From DASWJZ01 sp963761005 (GTDB lineage Bacteria; Pseudomonadota; Alphaproteobacteria; Rhizobiales; Afifellaceae), in assembly GCA_963761005.1 (NCBI GenBank), contig CAVXFK010000013.1, positions 248,001 through 312,000 of the forward strand: a stretch of 64,000 nt of DNA, written 5' to 3'. The first letter of the stretch is position 1; the number at the start of each line of letters is the position of its first letter. Both the position numbers and the translations under genes were made by a program. The notes beneath the pieces are model-generated. The model was given only the letters and a program-made list of their open reading frames with translations, was not told where the DNA came from and made no database searches. Shown here one piece after another: positions 54,116 to 62,919 of this stretch.

Positions 54116-56317
54116 ATGAAGTCGGCGACGACGCGGCGACAGGATCGAAGGCGCGCCTTGCAGGTCAGCCTCGCGGGTTTGCTTGTGCTCGCCGTGCTTC
54201 TCTTCTGGTTTGGCGGGGAATCTCCCCTCCTCTACCGACTGAGCTCGCTGGTCTTCGACTTTTATCAGAACGTGAAACCGCGACAGGAAGCCGGCGCGCC
54301 GATTGTCATCGTGGACATCGACGAAGCGTCGATGCGGACGATCGGACAATGGCCGTGGCCGCGCTCGCAGATCGCCCAGCTTGTTGACCAGCTCGGTCAG
54401 CTCGGCGCCGCCGACATCGCCTTCGACGTCGTGTTCTCCGAGGCCGACCGCACGTCGCTTGGCACCGCGGCAAAGACCCTCGAGCAAGCCGGCGCGAAGG
54501 TCGAGCTCCCCGCCGATCTGCCTGACAACGACCAGCTTCTCGCCCAGGCTTTCGCCCGCAACCCGGTCACCGCCGGTGTTGTGCTCACGAACGAGAACCA
54601 AGCCGACATGCCGAAGCCGAAGGCCGGCTTCGCCTACGCCGGCGCCGATCCGAAAACCTACCTGCTGAACTTCAGCGGTGGTCTCGCGAACTTGCCGAAC
54701 CTGAACGACGCGGCGACCGGGCTCGGGTTCTATAGCTTTCCACCCAGCCCCGACAACATCGTCAGGGTGGTGCCGCTTCTCTCAATGAACCATGGCAAGC
54801 TTTATCCCGCGCTGTCGATCGAGGCGCTCCGCGTCGCTCTCGGCGCAAGCTCCTTCGTGATCCGCGGGACTGGTGCGAGCGGCGAGGCCGACACCGGCCG
54901 CCCGGCCATGACCGCCCTCAAGGTCGGAAATTTCCAGGTTCCGACCGGCCCGGCAGGCCAGTTCCGCATCTACTTCTCCGGCCTGAACGACGTTCCGCGC
55001 ATTCCAGCGGCCGACATGCTCGACCCGGCGAAAGCGGCAACGCACGCGGATGAGGTCAACGGCGCGATCGTGCTTATCGGGACCAGCGCGGTGGGGCTGC
55101 GCGACCTAGTAGCGACGCCGCGCTCCGCGGCGCAGCCGGGCGTCGAGGTGCATGCGGAGATAATCGATCAAATCCTGAGCGGCGAGTTTCTCACCCGTCC
55201 GGATTGGGCGCCTGGTGCCGAAATGGTGCTCGCCGCGGTGCTGACACTGATCCTGCTGGCGGCGGTGATCAGCTTCGGGCCATTGCTCGGCGCCGTCGCC
55301 GCGGTGGTGATCATGGCCGGTGTGCTGGCAACGTCCTGGTTTGCCTTCGCGAGGGGGCACCTTGTGCTCGATCCGATTCTGGCGAGCGCCTCGGTGCTCT
55401 CCGTCTACATCGTCTCGACAGCTCTCCTCCTTCTCCTCACCGATCGCGAGCGGCAGTTCGTGCGCCGTGCCTTCGCGTTCTATCTCTCGCCGGCGATGGT
55501 CGAGCGCCTGGCGGATGACCCGGCTGCGCTCGCGCTCGGCGGCGAGACGCGCGAGATCACCATCCTCTTCAGCGACATTCGCGGCTTCACCTCGTTGTCC
55601 GAGAACATGGACCCGCAGGATATCACCAGCCTTCTGAACCGCTTCCTGACGCCGATGAGCGACGTGCTGCTTCAATCCGGCGCAACCATCGACAAATATA
55701 TCGGCGACGCCATCATGGCGTTCTGGAATGCTCCGATCACAACGCCCGATCATCCGCGTCAGGCGTGCCTGGCGACCCTCGGCATGAGCAAGGCGCTGGA
55801 CGAGCTGAACAAGAACGAAGGGTCGCCCATCAAGATCGGAATCGGGTTGAACACCGGCGAGTGCTGCGTCGGCAATCTCGGCTCCGAGCAGCGCTTCAAC
55901 TACTCGGCGATCGGCAACTCTGTGAACGTCGCAGCGCGGGTGGAAAGCCTGACCAAGCAGTATGGCCTCTCGATCCTGGTCACCCAGTACACCGCCGCAC
56001 ACGTTTCCGACTTGGCGATCCTTGAGATCGACCTCGTCCGCGTCGTGGGGCGCGCCGAGCCCCTCGCGATCTATACCTTGCTCGGCGACGACGCCTTTGC
56101 GCAATCGCCGGAGTTCCTGCGATTTGCGCGAGAGGCACAACGCGATGCTCGCCACCTATCGGAACGGCGAGTTCAAGAAGGCAACCTCCGCCGTCCAAGC
56201 TCTTCGGAACATCGCGCCGCCGTCGCTGCAGAGATTTTACGAGGTCTACGTCATTCGCCTCGGGACGCTCGCCACGAATCCGCCGAGCAATTGGGACGGC
56301 GTCTTCAACGTGCTTGA
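54116..56317 (+). CDS. CHASE2-domain adenylate cyclase, C-terminus frameshifted
   Basis: A membrane-bound class III cyclase. Order: N-terminal TM (about 12-30), a CHASE2 sensory domain (about 30-360, for example VIVDIDEASMRTIGQWPWPR and FDVVFSEADR), three TM segments (about 365-440), then the catalytic domain (about 475-660). Metal Asp residues are in LFSDIRGFTS and DKYIGDAIMAFW; the Lys in the latter and GNSVNVAARVES point to adenylate cyclase. Near 56134-56135 a surplus G shifts the frame; removing it gives FAREHNAMLATYRNGEF and a natural end at 56324 (735 residues). As read here the tail after residue ~670 is wrong. Confidence 0.88.
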   Translation: MKSATTRRQDRRRALQVSLAGLLVLAVLLFWFGGESPLLYRLSSLVFDFYQNVKPRQEAGAPIVIVDIDEASMRTIGQWPWPRSQIAQLVDQLGQLGAADIAFDVVFSEADRTSLGTAAKTLEQAGAKVELPADLPDNDQLLAQAFARNPVTAGVVLTNENQADMPKPKAGFAYAGADPKTYLLNFSGGLANLPNLNDAATGLGFYSFPPSPDNIVRVVPLLSMNHGKLYPALSIEALRVALGASSFVIRGTGASGEADTGRPAMTALKVGNFQVPTGPAGQFRIYFSGLNDVPRIPAADMLDPAKAATHADEVNGAIVLIGTSAVGLRDLVATPRSAAQPGVEVHAEIIDQILSGEFLTRPDWAPGAEMVLAAVLTLILLAAVISFGPLLGAVAAVVIMAGVLATSWFAFARGHLVLDPILASASVLSVYIVSTALLLLLTDRERQFVRRAFAFYLSPAMVERLADDPAALALGGETREITILFSDIRGFTSLSENMDPQDITSLLNRFLTPMSDVLLQSGATIDKYIGDAIMAFWNAPITTPDHPRQACLATLGMSKALDELNKNEGSPIKIGIGLNTGECCVGNLGSEQRFNYSAIGNSVNVAARVESLTKQYGLSILVTQYTAAHVSDLAILEIDLVRVVGRAEPLAIYTLLGDDAFAQSPEFLRFAREAQRDARHLSERRVQEGNLRRPSSSEHRAAVAAEILRGLRHSPRDARHESAEQLGRRLQRA

Positions 56318-57264
56318 GAAGTAGCGGGGCGCTTCGTCTCCGCTGGGCGCGGCTTCTTCCGCCGCGATTTGCCCGTCCGCGTGGCGGCCGCCTTCCAGGC
56401 ATCGCAAACCTCGCCCGCAAAGCTCTTCGCGCTCTTCGACGAGAACGGCTTGCCGCGCTCGAAGGCGAGACGCCGCAGCACGGTGCGGCGCTTCTCGATC
56501 GCCTGCAGCAGCCGCTCGCGCGCCTTCTCGATGCTCGGCGGTACCAACTCTGCCGCCGCACGCTCCGACAGGAGCCAAAGATCGTGCTCTTCGCCGAGGT
56601 GTTCCGCCGTCTGCTTCGCCTCGCTCCTTTGATCCACGAGCGCGGGCGGCATGACGTTGCGGAAAAGACGGAGCTGCGCCGACTGGTCCTTCACCCGCTT
56701 CCGCCATTCGTGCAGCGCTTCCGGCGAGCCGCTCTTCTTCGCCTCCCGCCAGCTCTTCCGCAGCCGCTTCTGGCTGCGCTCAAGGCCCGCGGTCAAAACT
56801 TCGGTGCTGTCCGGCCAATCAACGGCCGCTAGCTCCTCGAGCGCCGCATCGATGATACCGAGCACCTCGGCGATCTTCGCGTCGACGTCGCCGGTGTCGA
56901 GAGCGATCTCGTCGCCGACGATCCGCTTGCGCAACGATCGCACGGCACTCGCGGAGAGCCCTATGTCCAGCTCCGCGACAGCCTTGTCGAAGCTCTCCAT
57001 GAGCACGGTCCGGTCGCGCGAGACGGAGAGCAGGCGCCCGGCGTCCCGCCAGCGCCGGTTCTCGACGGCAAACCGCTCCCCTAGGGCAGGCGCCGCCAGC
57101 CGCGCCAGAGCGCGCAGGCGCTTGAAGCCCTGCCGCGCTTCGTGGATCGCGCGGGCGCGATCCTTTTCGCCAGCCAGCCCGGCGCGCACGCGGGCGATCT
57201 CCTCCTCAGCCACGCGACCGAAGGCTTTGCGCAGGTCTTCGCCCGGCTCAAACCGCCATGCCAT
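56305..57264 (-). CDS. CHAD domain protein
   Basis: A 319-residue helical CHAD domain protein. It has the conserved basic helices AIHEARQGFKRLRALARL and EALHEWRKRVKDQSAQL with conserved histidines, and a basic C-terminal tail. CHAD domains bind polyphosphate. It lies four bases after the CYTH gene and its 3' end overlaps the 3' end of the convergent cyclase gene by about 20 bases. Confidence 0.92.
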   Translation of the reverse strand: MAWRFEPGEDLRKAFGRVAEEEIARVRAGLAGEKDRARAIHEARQGFKRLRALARLAAPALGERFAVENRRWRDAGRLLSVSRDRTVLMESFDKAVAELDIGLSASAVRSLRKRIVGDEIALDTGDVDAKIAEVLGIIDAALEELAAVDWPDSTEVLTAGLERSQKRLRKSWREAKKSGSPEALHEWRKRVKDQSAQLRLFRNVMPPALVDQRSEAKQTAEHLGEEHDLWLLSERAAAELVPPSIEKARERLLQAIEKRRTVLRRLAFERGKPFSSKSAKSFAGEVCDAWKAAATRTGKSRRKKPRPAETKRPATSQAR

Positions 57265-57267
57265 GGG

Positions 57268-57759
57268 TCAGCTCTTCGCCCCTGCTCCATCCGCCCACAT
57301 GCGATACGGCTGCTTTGCGAGATGCGAAGCATAGTAGCGGGCCTCGTGCGTCACCTCGCGTCCGACCCAGGCCGGAAGCTCCACCGCCGTCGTCTCGCTC
57401 TCGATCTCTACCTCGGCGACGATGAGCCCTTCATTATCGCCGTCGTAAACGTCGATCTCCCAATTGTGCCCCGCATGCCGGACCTGGAAGCGCGTCTTCT
57501 CAAGCACGCTCCCCTCATGCAGCGTCGCCAATACCTCCGCGTCGGCAAGCGGCAGCTTGTATTCGAACTCGATGCGGGTGAGCCCGGGATTGGCGCTCTT
57601 TATGGTGAGTGCGGCCTCAACGTCGTCCTCGATGCGGACGCGTATGGCGGCGCGATCGGTCGCAGCAAGATACGCTTGCCGCAGCCGTCGGCCCTGATCC
57701 GCCCCCTCGCGCCAGCCGTCGTTCGCGACGAGAAACTTGCGTTCGATTTCATGCGGCAC
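57268..57759 (-). CDS. CYTH domain protein (triphosphate tunnel metalloenzyme)
   Basis: A 163-residue CYTH protein. The ExExK signature is MPHEIERKFLV at the N-terminus, and the tunnel residues continue in IRVRIEDDVEAALTIKS, RIEFEYKLP and WEIDVYDGDNEGLIVAEVE. The family hydrolyses inorganic triphosphate and related substrates. It forms a pair with the CHAD gene, as elsewhere. Start and length are standard. Confidence 0.93.
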   Translation of the reverse strand: MPHEIERKFLVANDGWREGADQGRRLRQAYLAATDRAAIRVRIEDDVEAALTIKSANPGLTRIEFEYKLPLADAEVLATLHEGSVLEKTRFQVRHAGHNWEIDVYDGDNEGLIVAEVEIESETTAVELPAWVGREVTHEARYYASHLAKQPYRMWADGAGAKS

Positions 57760-57888
57760 ACGAAATCATGCGTTCATGCCGCTGTCATATTCAATCCGCC
57801 TTCGGCCGTTCAGGACGGCGGGATTCCGCGCCGTCTCAAACTAGGCAGGCGCCCCGGGCTTTTCGCCGCAGGTCCTTGGCGGAGTGCG

Positions 57889-58884
57889 TCAGCCGCCGCT
57901 CGGCACCGGCTTCTCCTCCGTCGCGCCGGTCTTCTCGGGAGGAAGGGCGTCGCTGCCGTCGCTTCGGCCGAGCCGCCGCTTCGCCTCGTCCATGGTGACA
58001 AGGCGTGGGCCGGTGCTGACGTTGGAGACCGGGATGACACCGCGGCGCTTTAGCAAGGCCAGGTATTCGATCGGCAGATAGCCCTGCAGGAACGGCTGCT
58101 GGTCGATCGCGAAGGAGGCGGTTCCGTCGGCGACGGCGTTCAGCATCGTGTCGGTGACGTCGAAGGTTCCGACCCTGACCTTCCGCCCCTCAAGCGCCTT
58201 CACGGCCTCGACAGCGGGCTCGCCGGCGCTGGTGGCGCTGAGCGCCAGGATCGAATCGATTTCGGCATCGGCCGCGAGACTGTCCGCAATCGTCTTTCCG
58301 GCCTTCTTCGGATCGGGATCGACCTGGACGACCTCGACCGACCCGGCGAAACCGTCGATGAATCCCTTGCAGCGGAGGTCGAGCCCGACATTGCCGAGCT
58401 CATGGTTCAGGCAGAGCGCCTTCTTGCCGCCGAGGCTCCGCATCGTGTCGCCGGCAACGCGGCCGGCCTCGTATTCGCTTTGCCCCACGTGGAGCAGCGC
58501 GCCCAGCGAGTGGCTGACGTCGAAGCCGGAATTGATGGTGATCACCGGGATGCCCGCGGCGACCGCGGCGTGGATCGGCGGGGCTAGCGCGTCGGCATTC
58601 GGGATCGAAAAGACGAGGCCGTCCGGCGCTTCCTTGACTGCGGCTTCGGCGAGCGCGGCCATCTTGTCGACGTCAAAAGTCTGCGGCGAGCGGTAGACGA
58701 CGGTGACGCCGGCTTCCTTGGCGGCCGCCTCGGCGCCATCCTTGACCGCCGACCAGAAACGGTCCGTCGCTGCTCCATGCGTCACGATGACGAAGCGAAG
58801 CTTGTCCCCGGCCTGCGCTGCAGCATGGACGAAGAAAAATGCCGCGACGCTGACACTCAGCAGTCGCAATAGGCTCGGGATCAT
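57889..58884 (-). CDS. Sugar-type periplasmic binding protein (Peripla_BP_4)
   Basis: A 331-residue exported solute-binding protein. A signal peptide (LLRLLSVSVAAFFFVHAAAQA) precedes KLRFVIVTHGAATDRFWSAVKDGAEAAAKEAGV, the D-ribose/LacI-type fold, with GIPVITINSG and SILALSATSAGEPAVEAVK. The C-terminus is a short Pro/Thr-rich tail (TGATEEKPVPSGG). No permease or ATPase gene is adjacent, so it is an orphan receptor. The ATG at 58884 is the family start; a frame further upstream has no similarity. Confidence 0.88.
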   Translation of the reverse strand: MIPSLLRLLSVSVAAFFFVHAAAQAGDKLRFVIVTHGAATDRFWSAVKDGAEAAAKEAGVTVVYRSPQTFDVDKMAALAEAAVKEAPDGLVFSIPNADALAPPIHAAVAAGIPVITINSGFDVSHSLGALLHVGQSEYEAGRVAGDTMRSLGGKKALCLNHELGNVGLDLRCKGFIDGFAGSVEVVQVDPDPKKAGKTIADSLAADAEIDSILALSATSAGEPAVEAVKALEGRKVRVGTFDVTDTMLNAVADGTASFAIDQQPFLQGYLPIEYLALLKRRGVIPVSNVSTGPRLVTMDEAKRRLGRSDGSDALPPEKTGATEEKPVPSGG

Positions 58885-59002
58885 TTTCGGCTCCGAGCGC
58901 CCCGCTCTCCACCGTTGCCTAGCACAGGAAAAGTATTCGGCAAGGCGACCGACCGCCCTTTTCGAACAAAATTGCGACCTTGGCGGAGAAAAGCCTAAGG
59001 CG

Positions 59003-59830
59003 TCAGTCGACGGGCTCGTCCGACTCCTCGACGAGCCGCGACGCCTTCGCCGCTGCCCGCTGCCATCCCCGCCATGCAAACGGGATATGTGCCAGGTAGG
59101 CGATCGCGCCTGTCGCCAAGAACGAGAAAGGATAGCTCGCCAGGAGCGCGACCAGGAGCACGGCGATGACGAGCACCGGAAGCACGCGGTCGCGGTGGAT
59201 GCGCTGCCCGAACCGCTTTCCCGAAAGCGTCGGGAGCCGGCTCACCATCAAAAGCGCGATGACAATAGTGTAGATGGCGACGACGATAGCGGCCGAGCTG
59301 AAGTCGATCGCGCCCGTCCGCTGCAGGTAGAAGGGCAAAAGTACCAGACCGGCGCCGGCCGGCGCGGGCACCCCGACGAAGAAGTCGCGGTGCCAGTCCG
59401 GGTGCGGCTCCTCGGCAAGGAGCGCCGCGTTGAAGCGCGCCAGCCGAAGCCCGGTGCAGATGGCGAAGACGAGCGCGCATATCCATCCGAACGAGGACAG
59501 CGCGTCGAGCTGCCAGATGAACACGAAGATCGCCGGCGCCACGCCGAAATTCACGAAATCCGCGAGTGAATCGAGCTGCTCGCCGAAACGCGAGGAGGCG
59601 CGGAAATAGCGCGCCAGACGGCCGTCGATGCCGTCAAGGATGATCGCGAAGATGATGCCAGCAATAGCAAGATCGAAACGGTGCTCCACCGCCATGCGGA
59701 TCGCCGTCAGCCCGGCACAGAGCCCAAGCAGCGTGACAAGGTTCGGGAGGACCGCCGTGAACGGCACAAGGCGCCGCCGCGGCCTGCCGCGTTTGGCCTC
59801 GGGATCGACGGGAGGAAAGAGGCCAATCAT
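59003..59830 (-). CDS. pssA: CDP-diacylglycerol-serine O-phosphatidyltransferase
   Basis: A 275-residue integral membrane enzyme of phosphatidylethanolamine synthesis. The CDP-alcohol phosphatidyltransferase motif D-G-x2-A-R-x8-G-x3-D-x3-D is seen as ILDGIDGRLARYFRASSRFG followed by EQLDSLADF. Several hydrophobic segments follow, including a C-terminal one. It lies 7 bases after psd on the same strand, so the two steps are co-expressed. The ATG at 59830 is preferred; the longer frame adds a basic tail. Confidence 0.95.
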   Translation of the reverse strand: MIGLFPPVDPEAKRGRPRRRLVPFTAVLPNLVTLLGLCAGLTAIRMAVEHRFDLAIAGIIFAIILDGIDGRLARYFRASSRFGEQLDSLADFVNFGVAPAIFVFIWQLDALSSFGWICALVFAICTGLRLARFNAALLAEEPHPDWHRDFFVGVPAPAGAGLVLLPFYLQRTGAIDFSSAAIVVAIYTIVIALLMVSRLPTLSGKRFGQRIHRDRVLPVLVIAVLLVALLASYPFSFLATGAIAYLAHIPFAWRGWQRAAAKASRLVEESDEPVD

Positions 59831-59837
59831 CGGTATG

Positions 59838-60539
59838 CTAGTCGCGGCGCGTCGAAAACGGCGGTGCCGGAGACGCGCCCGGAAGGAGCGCAATGACCGT
59901 CTCGCCGGCAATCGCGCGCTGCCCGGGATTGGCGACGACGCTCGAGCCTTCCGGCAGGTAGACGTCGAGACGCGAGCCGAAGCGGATCATGCCGATCCGC
60001 TCGCCCGCCTCGACGTTCGCGCCTTCGCGCGTCCAGCAGACGATCCGCCGGGCAATCAGGCCGGCGATCTGCACCACGCCAACCGTCTCGCCTCCTTCAA
60101 CCTCGATCATGAGCCCATTCCGTTCGTTCACCTCGCTTGCCTTGTCGAGATCGGCGCTCAGAAACTTTCCGGCCTTATAGGCGACGCCGGTGATCCGGCC
60201 GCCGACCGGCGCCCGATTGATATGGCAGTCGAAGACATTCATGAAAATCGACACCCGGGTGCGGGGCTCTTCGCCGAGGCCGAGCTCCGGGGGCGGCGGC
60301 ACGCGGACGAGCGGCTCCACCCGCCCATCCGCCGGGCTCACGACAAGCCCACGGGCGACCGGTACGACGCGCTCCGGATCGCGAAAGAAGATCGCCATCC
60401 ATCCGGCGAGGATCAGGAGCAGCCAGAACAGCGGCTTGAACAGGAAGGCGAAGACGAGCGCGAGCGCGAGCGCGCCTGCGATGAAGGGCCAGCCCTCGCG
60501 GTGGACGTTCGGAATGGCGTCGCCGATGGATCGGAGCAT
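59838..60539 (-). CDS. psd: Phosphatidylserine decarboxylase
   Basis: A 233-residue proenzyme of the short (PSD-A) type. Two N-terminal TM segments are followed by RVSIFMNVFDCHINRAPVGG and the self-cleavage site MIRFGSRLDVYLP, where the Gly-Ser bond gives the pyruvoyl prosthetic group. It converts phosphatidylserine, made by pssA next to it, to phosphatidylethanolamine. It starts 39 bases after the Atm1-type exporter gene. Confidence 0.95.
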   Translation of the reverse strand: MLRSIGDAIPNVHREGWPFIAGALALALVFAFLFKPLFWLLLILAGWMAIFFRDPERVVPVARGLVVSPADGRVEPLVRVPPPPELGLGEEPRTRVSIFMNVFDCHINRAPVGGRITGVAYKAGKFLSADLDKASEVNERNGLMIEVEGGETVGVVQIAGLIARRIVCWTREGANVEAGERIGMIRFGSRLDVYLPEGSSVVANPGQRAIAGETVIALLPGASPAPPFSTRRD

Positions 60540-60578
60540 CGGGCCTCATAGACAATGCCGCCCGCGCGGGGAAGCCGC

Positions 60579-62477
60579 CTACTCCGCCGCCTCCTCCGGG
60601 ACGAAGGCCGGCGGGATGAATTCGCGCGCCTCTTCGCGCGTGCGGCGCAGCCGCTCGGCGATCTCGTCGACCTCGCGCTGGCGCTCCCACATGGCCGCGT
60701 AGAGGCCCTTGTGGGCCAGAAGCTCGCCGTGTGTCCCCTGCTCGGCGATGACGCCGTCTTGAAGCACGATGATCCGGTCGGCGTTGACCACGGTCGATAG
60801 CCGGTGCGCGATGACGAGCGCCGTGCGGTTCTGCGACACTTCCTCGAGCGCCGACTGGATCTCGCGTTCCGTCGCCGTGTCGAGCGCCGAGGTGGCCTCG
60901 TCGAGGACCAGGATCGGCGGCGCCTTCAAAATGGTGCGGGCGATTGCGACGCGCTGCTTCTCGCCGCCGGAAAGCTTCAGCCCGCGCTCGCCGACCTGTG
61001 TGTCGTAGCCGGCGGGAAGGCCTTCGATGAAGCGCGCCACCTGCGCCTTGCGCGCCGCCTCGCGCACCTCTTCGTCGCCGGCGTCCCAGCGGCCGTAGCG
61101 GATGTTGTAGCCGATCGTGTCGTTGAAGAGGACGGTGTCCTGCGGAACGATGCCGATCGCGGCGCGCAGGCTCTCCTGCGAGATGTCGCGAATGTCCTGC
61201 CCGTCGATCGTGATCCTGCCGTCCGAAACGTCGTAGAAGCGGAAGAGCAGCCGCGAGATCGTCGACTTGCCGGCGCCGGACGGGCCGACGATGGCAACCG
61301 TGGCGTTGGCCTGGACCTCGAAGCTGATGCCCTTCAATATCTGGCGCGACGGCTCGTAAGCGAAATGCACGTCCTCGAAGCGGATCGTCCCTTCGCTCAC
61401 GACGAGCGGCGGCGCGCCGCGCTTGTCGGTGACCTCGGCCGGCACTTCGAGAAGGCGGAACATCGCCTCGATATCAGCGAGCCCCTGCACGATCTCCCGA
61501 TAGACGAAGCCAATGAAATTGAGCGGCATCGAAAGCTGCATCAGAAGGGCGTTGATCAGCACGAAGTCGCCGATGGTCTGCTTGCCGGCGAGGATGCCGC
61601 GCGCCGACATCACCATGCAGATCGCCATGCCGGAGCCGAAGATCACCGCCTGCCCGACGTTGAGACCCGCAAGCGACGTCCACGTCCTGACCGCGGCACG
61701 CTCGTAGCGCGCCATTGAGCGATCGAAGCGGTCCGCCTCGCGCCACTCGTTGCCGAAATACTTCACCGTCTCGTAGTTCAGGAGCGAGTCGATCGCCTTC
61801 GAATGTGCGTCCGTGTCGGAATCGTTCATCTCGCGGCGGATGGAGATGCGCCAGTCGCTCGCGCGGATCGTGAACCAGACATAGAGCGCGACCGTCGCGG
61901 CGATGACGACGACGTAGGGGAAGCCGAACTGGTGCCAGACGATGCCGGCGGTCAGCGCGAACTCCACCACCGTCGGCGCCGAGTTCAGGATGACGTGGCG
62001 GACGATGTTCTCGATCCCCGTCGTGCCGCGCTCGATGATCCTGGAAAGGCCGCCCGTCCGCCGCTCCAGGTGGAAGCGCAGCGAAAGCCCGTGGAGGTGC
62101 ACGAAGGTGCGGAATGCGAGCTGCCGCACCGCATGCAGCCCGACGCGGGCAAAGAGCGCGTCGCGGAGCTGTGTGAACCCGGTCGCGACCATGCGCCCGA
62201 GATTGTAGGCAAGCACGAGCGCCACCGGAGCCGCGATGACGAGCGGCAGGAAGCTTGGGGCACCGGCCTGGCCGTTCAACGTGTCGGTTGCCCATTTGTA
62301 GGAATAGGGGACGAGGACCGTCACCACCTTCGCCGCGAGGAGCGCGGCGAAGGCGATCGCGACCCGCATCTTCAGGTCGGGCCGGTCTGCCGGCCACATG
62401 AACGGCCAAAGATGCAGGATGGTCGAGAAGGTGCGGCCTCTGTCGGCCGAGACTTTCGGGGCTGCCGGCTTCGCCAT
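60579..62477 (-). CDS. ABC exporter, Atm1/ABCB7 type
   Basis: A 632-residue half-transporter: TM domain with six helices (about 25-330), then the NBD (about 360-600). Walker A is GPSGAGKSTISRLLFRFYD, the signature is LSGGEKQRVAIAR and Walker B is ILVLDEATSALDT. Sequence pattern fits the Atm1 family that exports glutathione-complexed metal or sulfur compounds. Its ATG shares a base with the ArsR stop (TGATG), so it is translation-coupled to the regulator. That suggests metal- or stress-controlled export. Confidence 0.93.
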   Translation of the reverse strand: MAKPAAPKVSADRGRTFSTILHLWPFMWPADRPDLKMRVAIAFAALLAAKVVTVLVPYSYKWATDTLNGQAGAPSFLPLVIAAPVALVLAYNLGRMVATGFTQLRDALFARVGLHAVRQLAFRTFVHLHGLSLRFHLERRTGGLSRIIERGTTGIENIVRHVILNSAPTVVEFALTAGIVWHQFGFPYVVVIAATVALYVWFTIRASDWRISIRREMNDSDTDAHSKAIDSLLNYETVKYFGNEWREADRFDRSMARYERAAVRTWTSLAGLNVGQAVIFGSGMAICMVMSARGILAGKQTIGDFVLINALLMQLSMPLNFIGFVYREIVQGLADIEAMFRLLEVPAEVTDKRGAPPLVVSEGTIRFEDVHFAYEPSRQILKGISFEVQANATVAIVGPSGAGKSTISRLLFRFYDVSDGRITIDGQDIRDISQESLRAAIGIVPQDTVLFNDTIGYNIRYGRWDAGDEEVREAARKAQVARFIEGLPAGYDTQVGERGLKLSGGEKQRVAIARTILKAPPILVLDEATSALDTATEREIQSALEEVSQNRTALVIAHRLSTVVNADRIIVLQDGVIAEQGTHGELLAHKGLYAAMWERQREVDEIAERLRRTREEAREFIPPAFVPEEAAE

Positions 62478-62797
62478 CAGCGCGCCTCACGCGCCGAAGC
62501 GCTGTTCGCGGCCATGGCAACGAGATCGACGATCCCTTCGAGGTCGCCGCGAAGCTCTGCAAAGGCGGCTGGATTGAGCACGTAGCTTGACCGAACGCCG
62601 TCGCGCCGGAAGCTGACGAGCCCGGCGTCTTTCAGCACCTTCAGGTGCTGCGAGACGGTGGACTGCGCGAGCGGCAGGCGGCTGCACACGTCGGCACAGC
62701 AGCAGGCGCTCCGCTCCGCGAGCGCCCGCACGATCGCCAGCCGCACGGGATGGCCAAGCGCCTTCAGCCGTTCTGCGGCGGCGTCGACGTTCTCCAC
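62477..62797 (-). CDS. ArsR family regulator
   Basis: A 106-residue winged-helix repressor. The recognition helix region is SRLPLAQSTVSQHLKVLKDAGLV and the wing is RRDGVRSSYVLNP. Four cysteines lie in SACCCADVCSR just before it, a possible metal- or thiol-sensing cluster. The GTG at 62797 has GGGGA 5 bases upstream; a TTG further out is less likely. It probably controls the Atm1-type exporter that follows it. Confidence 0.9.
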   Translation of the reverse strand: MENVDAAAERLKALGHPVRLAIVRALAERSACCCADVCSRLPLAQSTVSQHLKVLKDAGLVSFRRDGVRSSYVLNPAAFAELRGDLEGIVDLVAMAANSASAREAR

Positions 62798-62919
62798 GGA
62801 TTCCCCTTTTCGCGTCCGGGCGTCCGCGCCGCGGTTCAAGACAGCGCGAAGGCTCGCAGCTATCGTTTATCGTCGATTGCCGATGAATGCAAATCGCCGC
62901 GTCGGCGGCGCTGGGGCGC

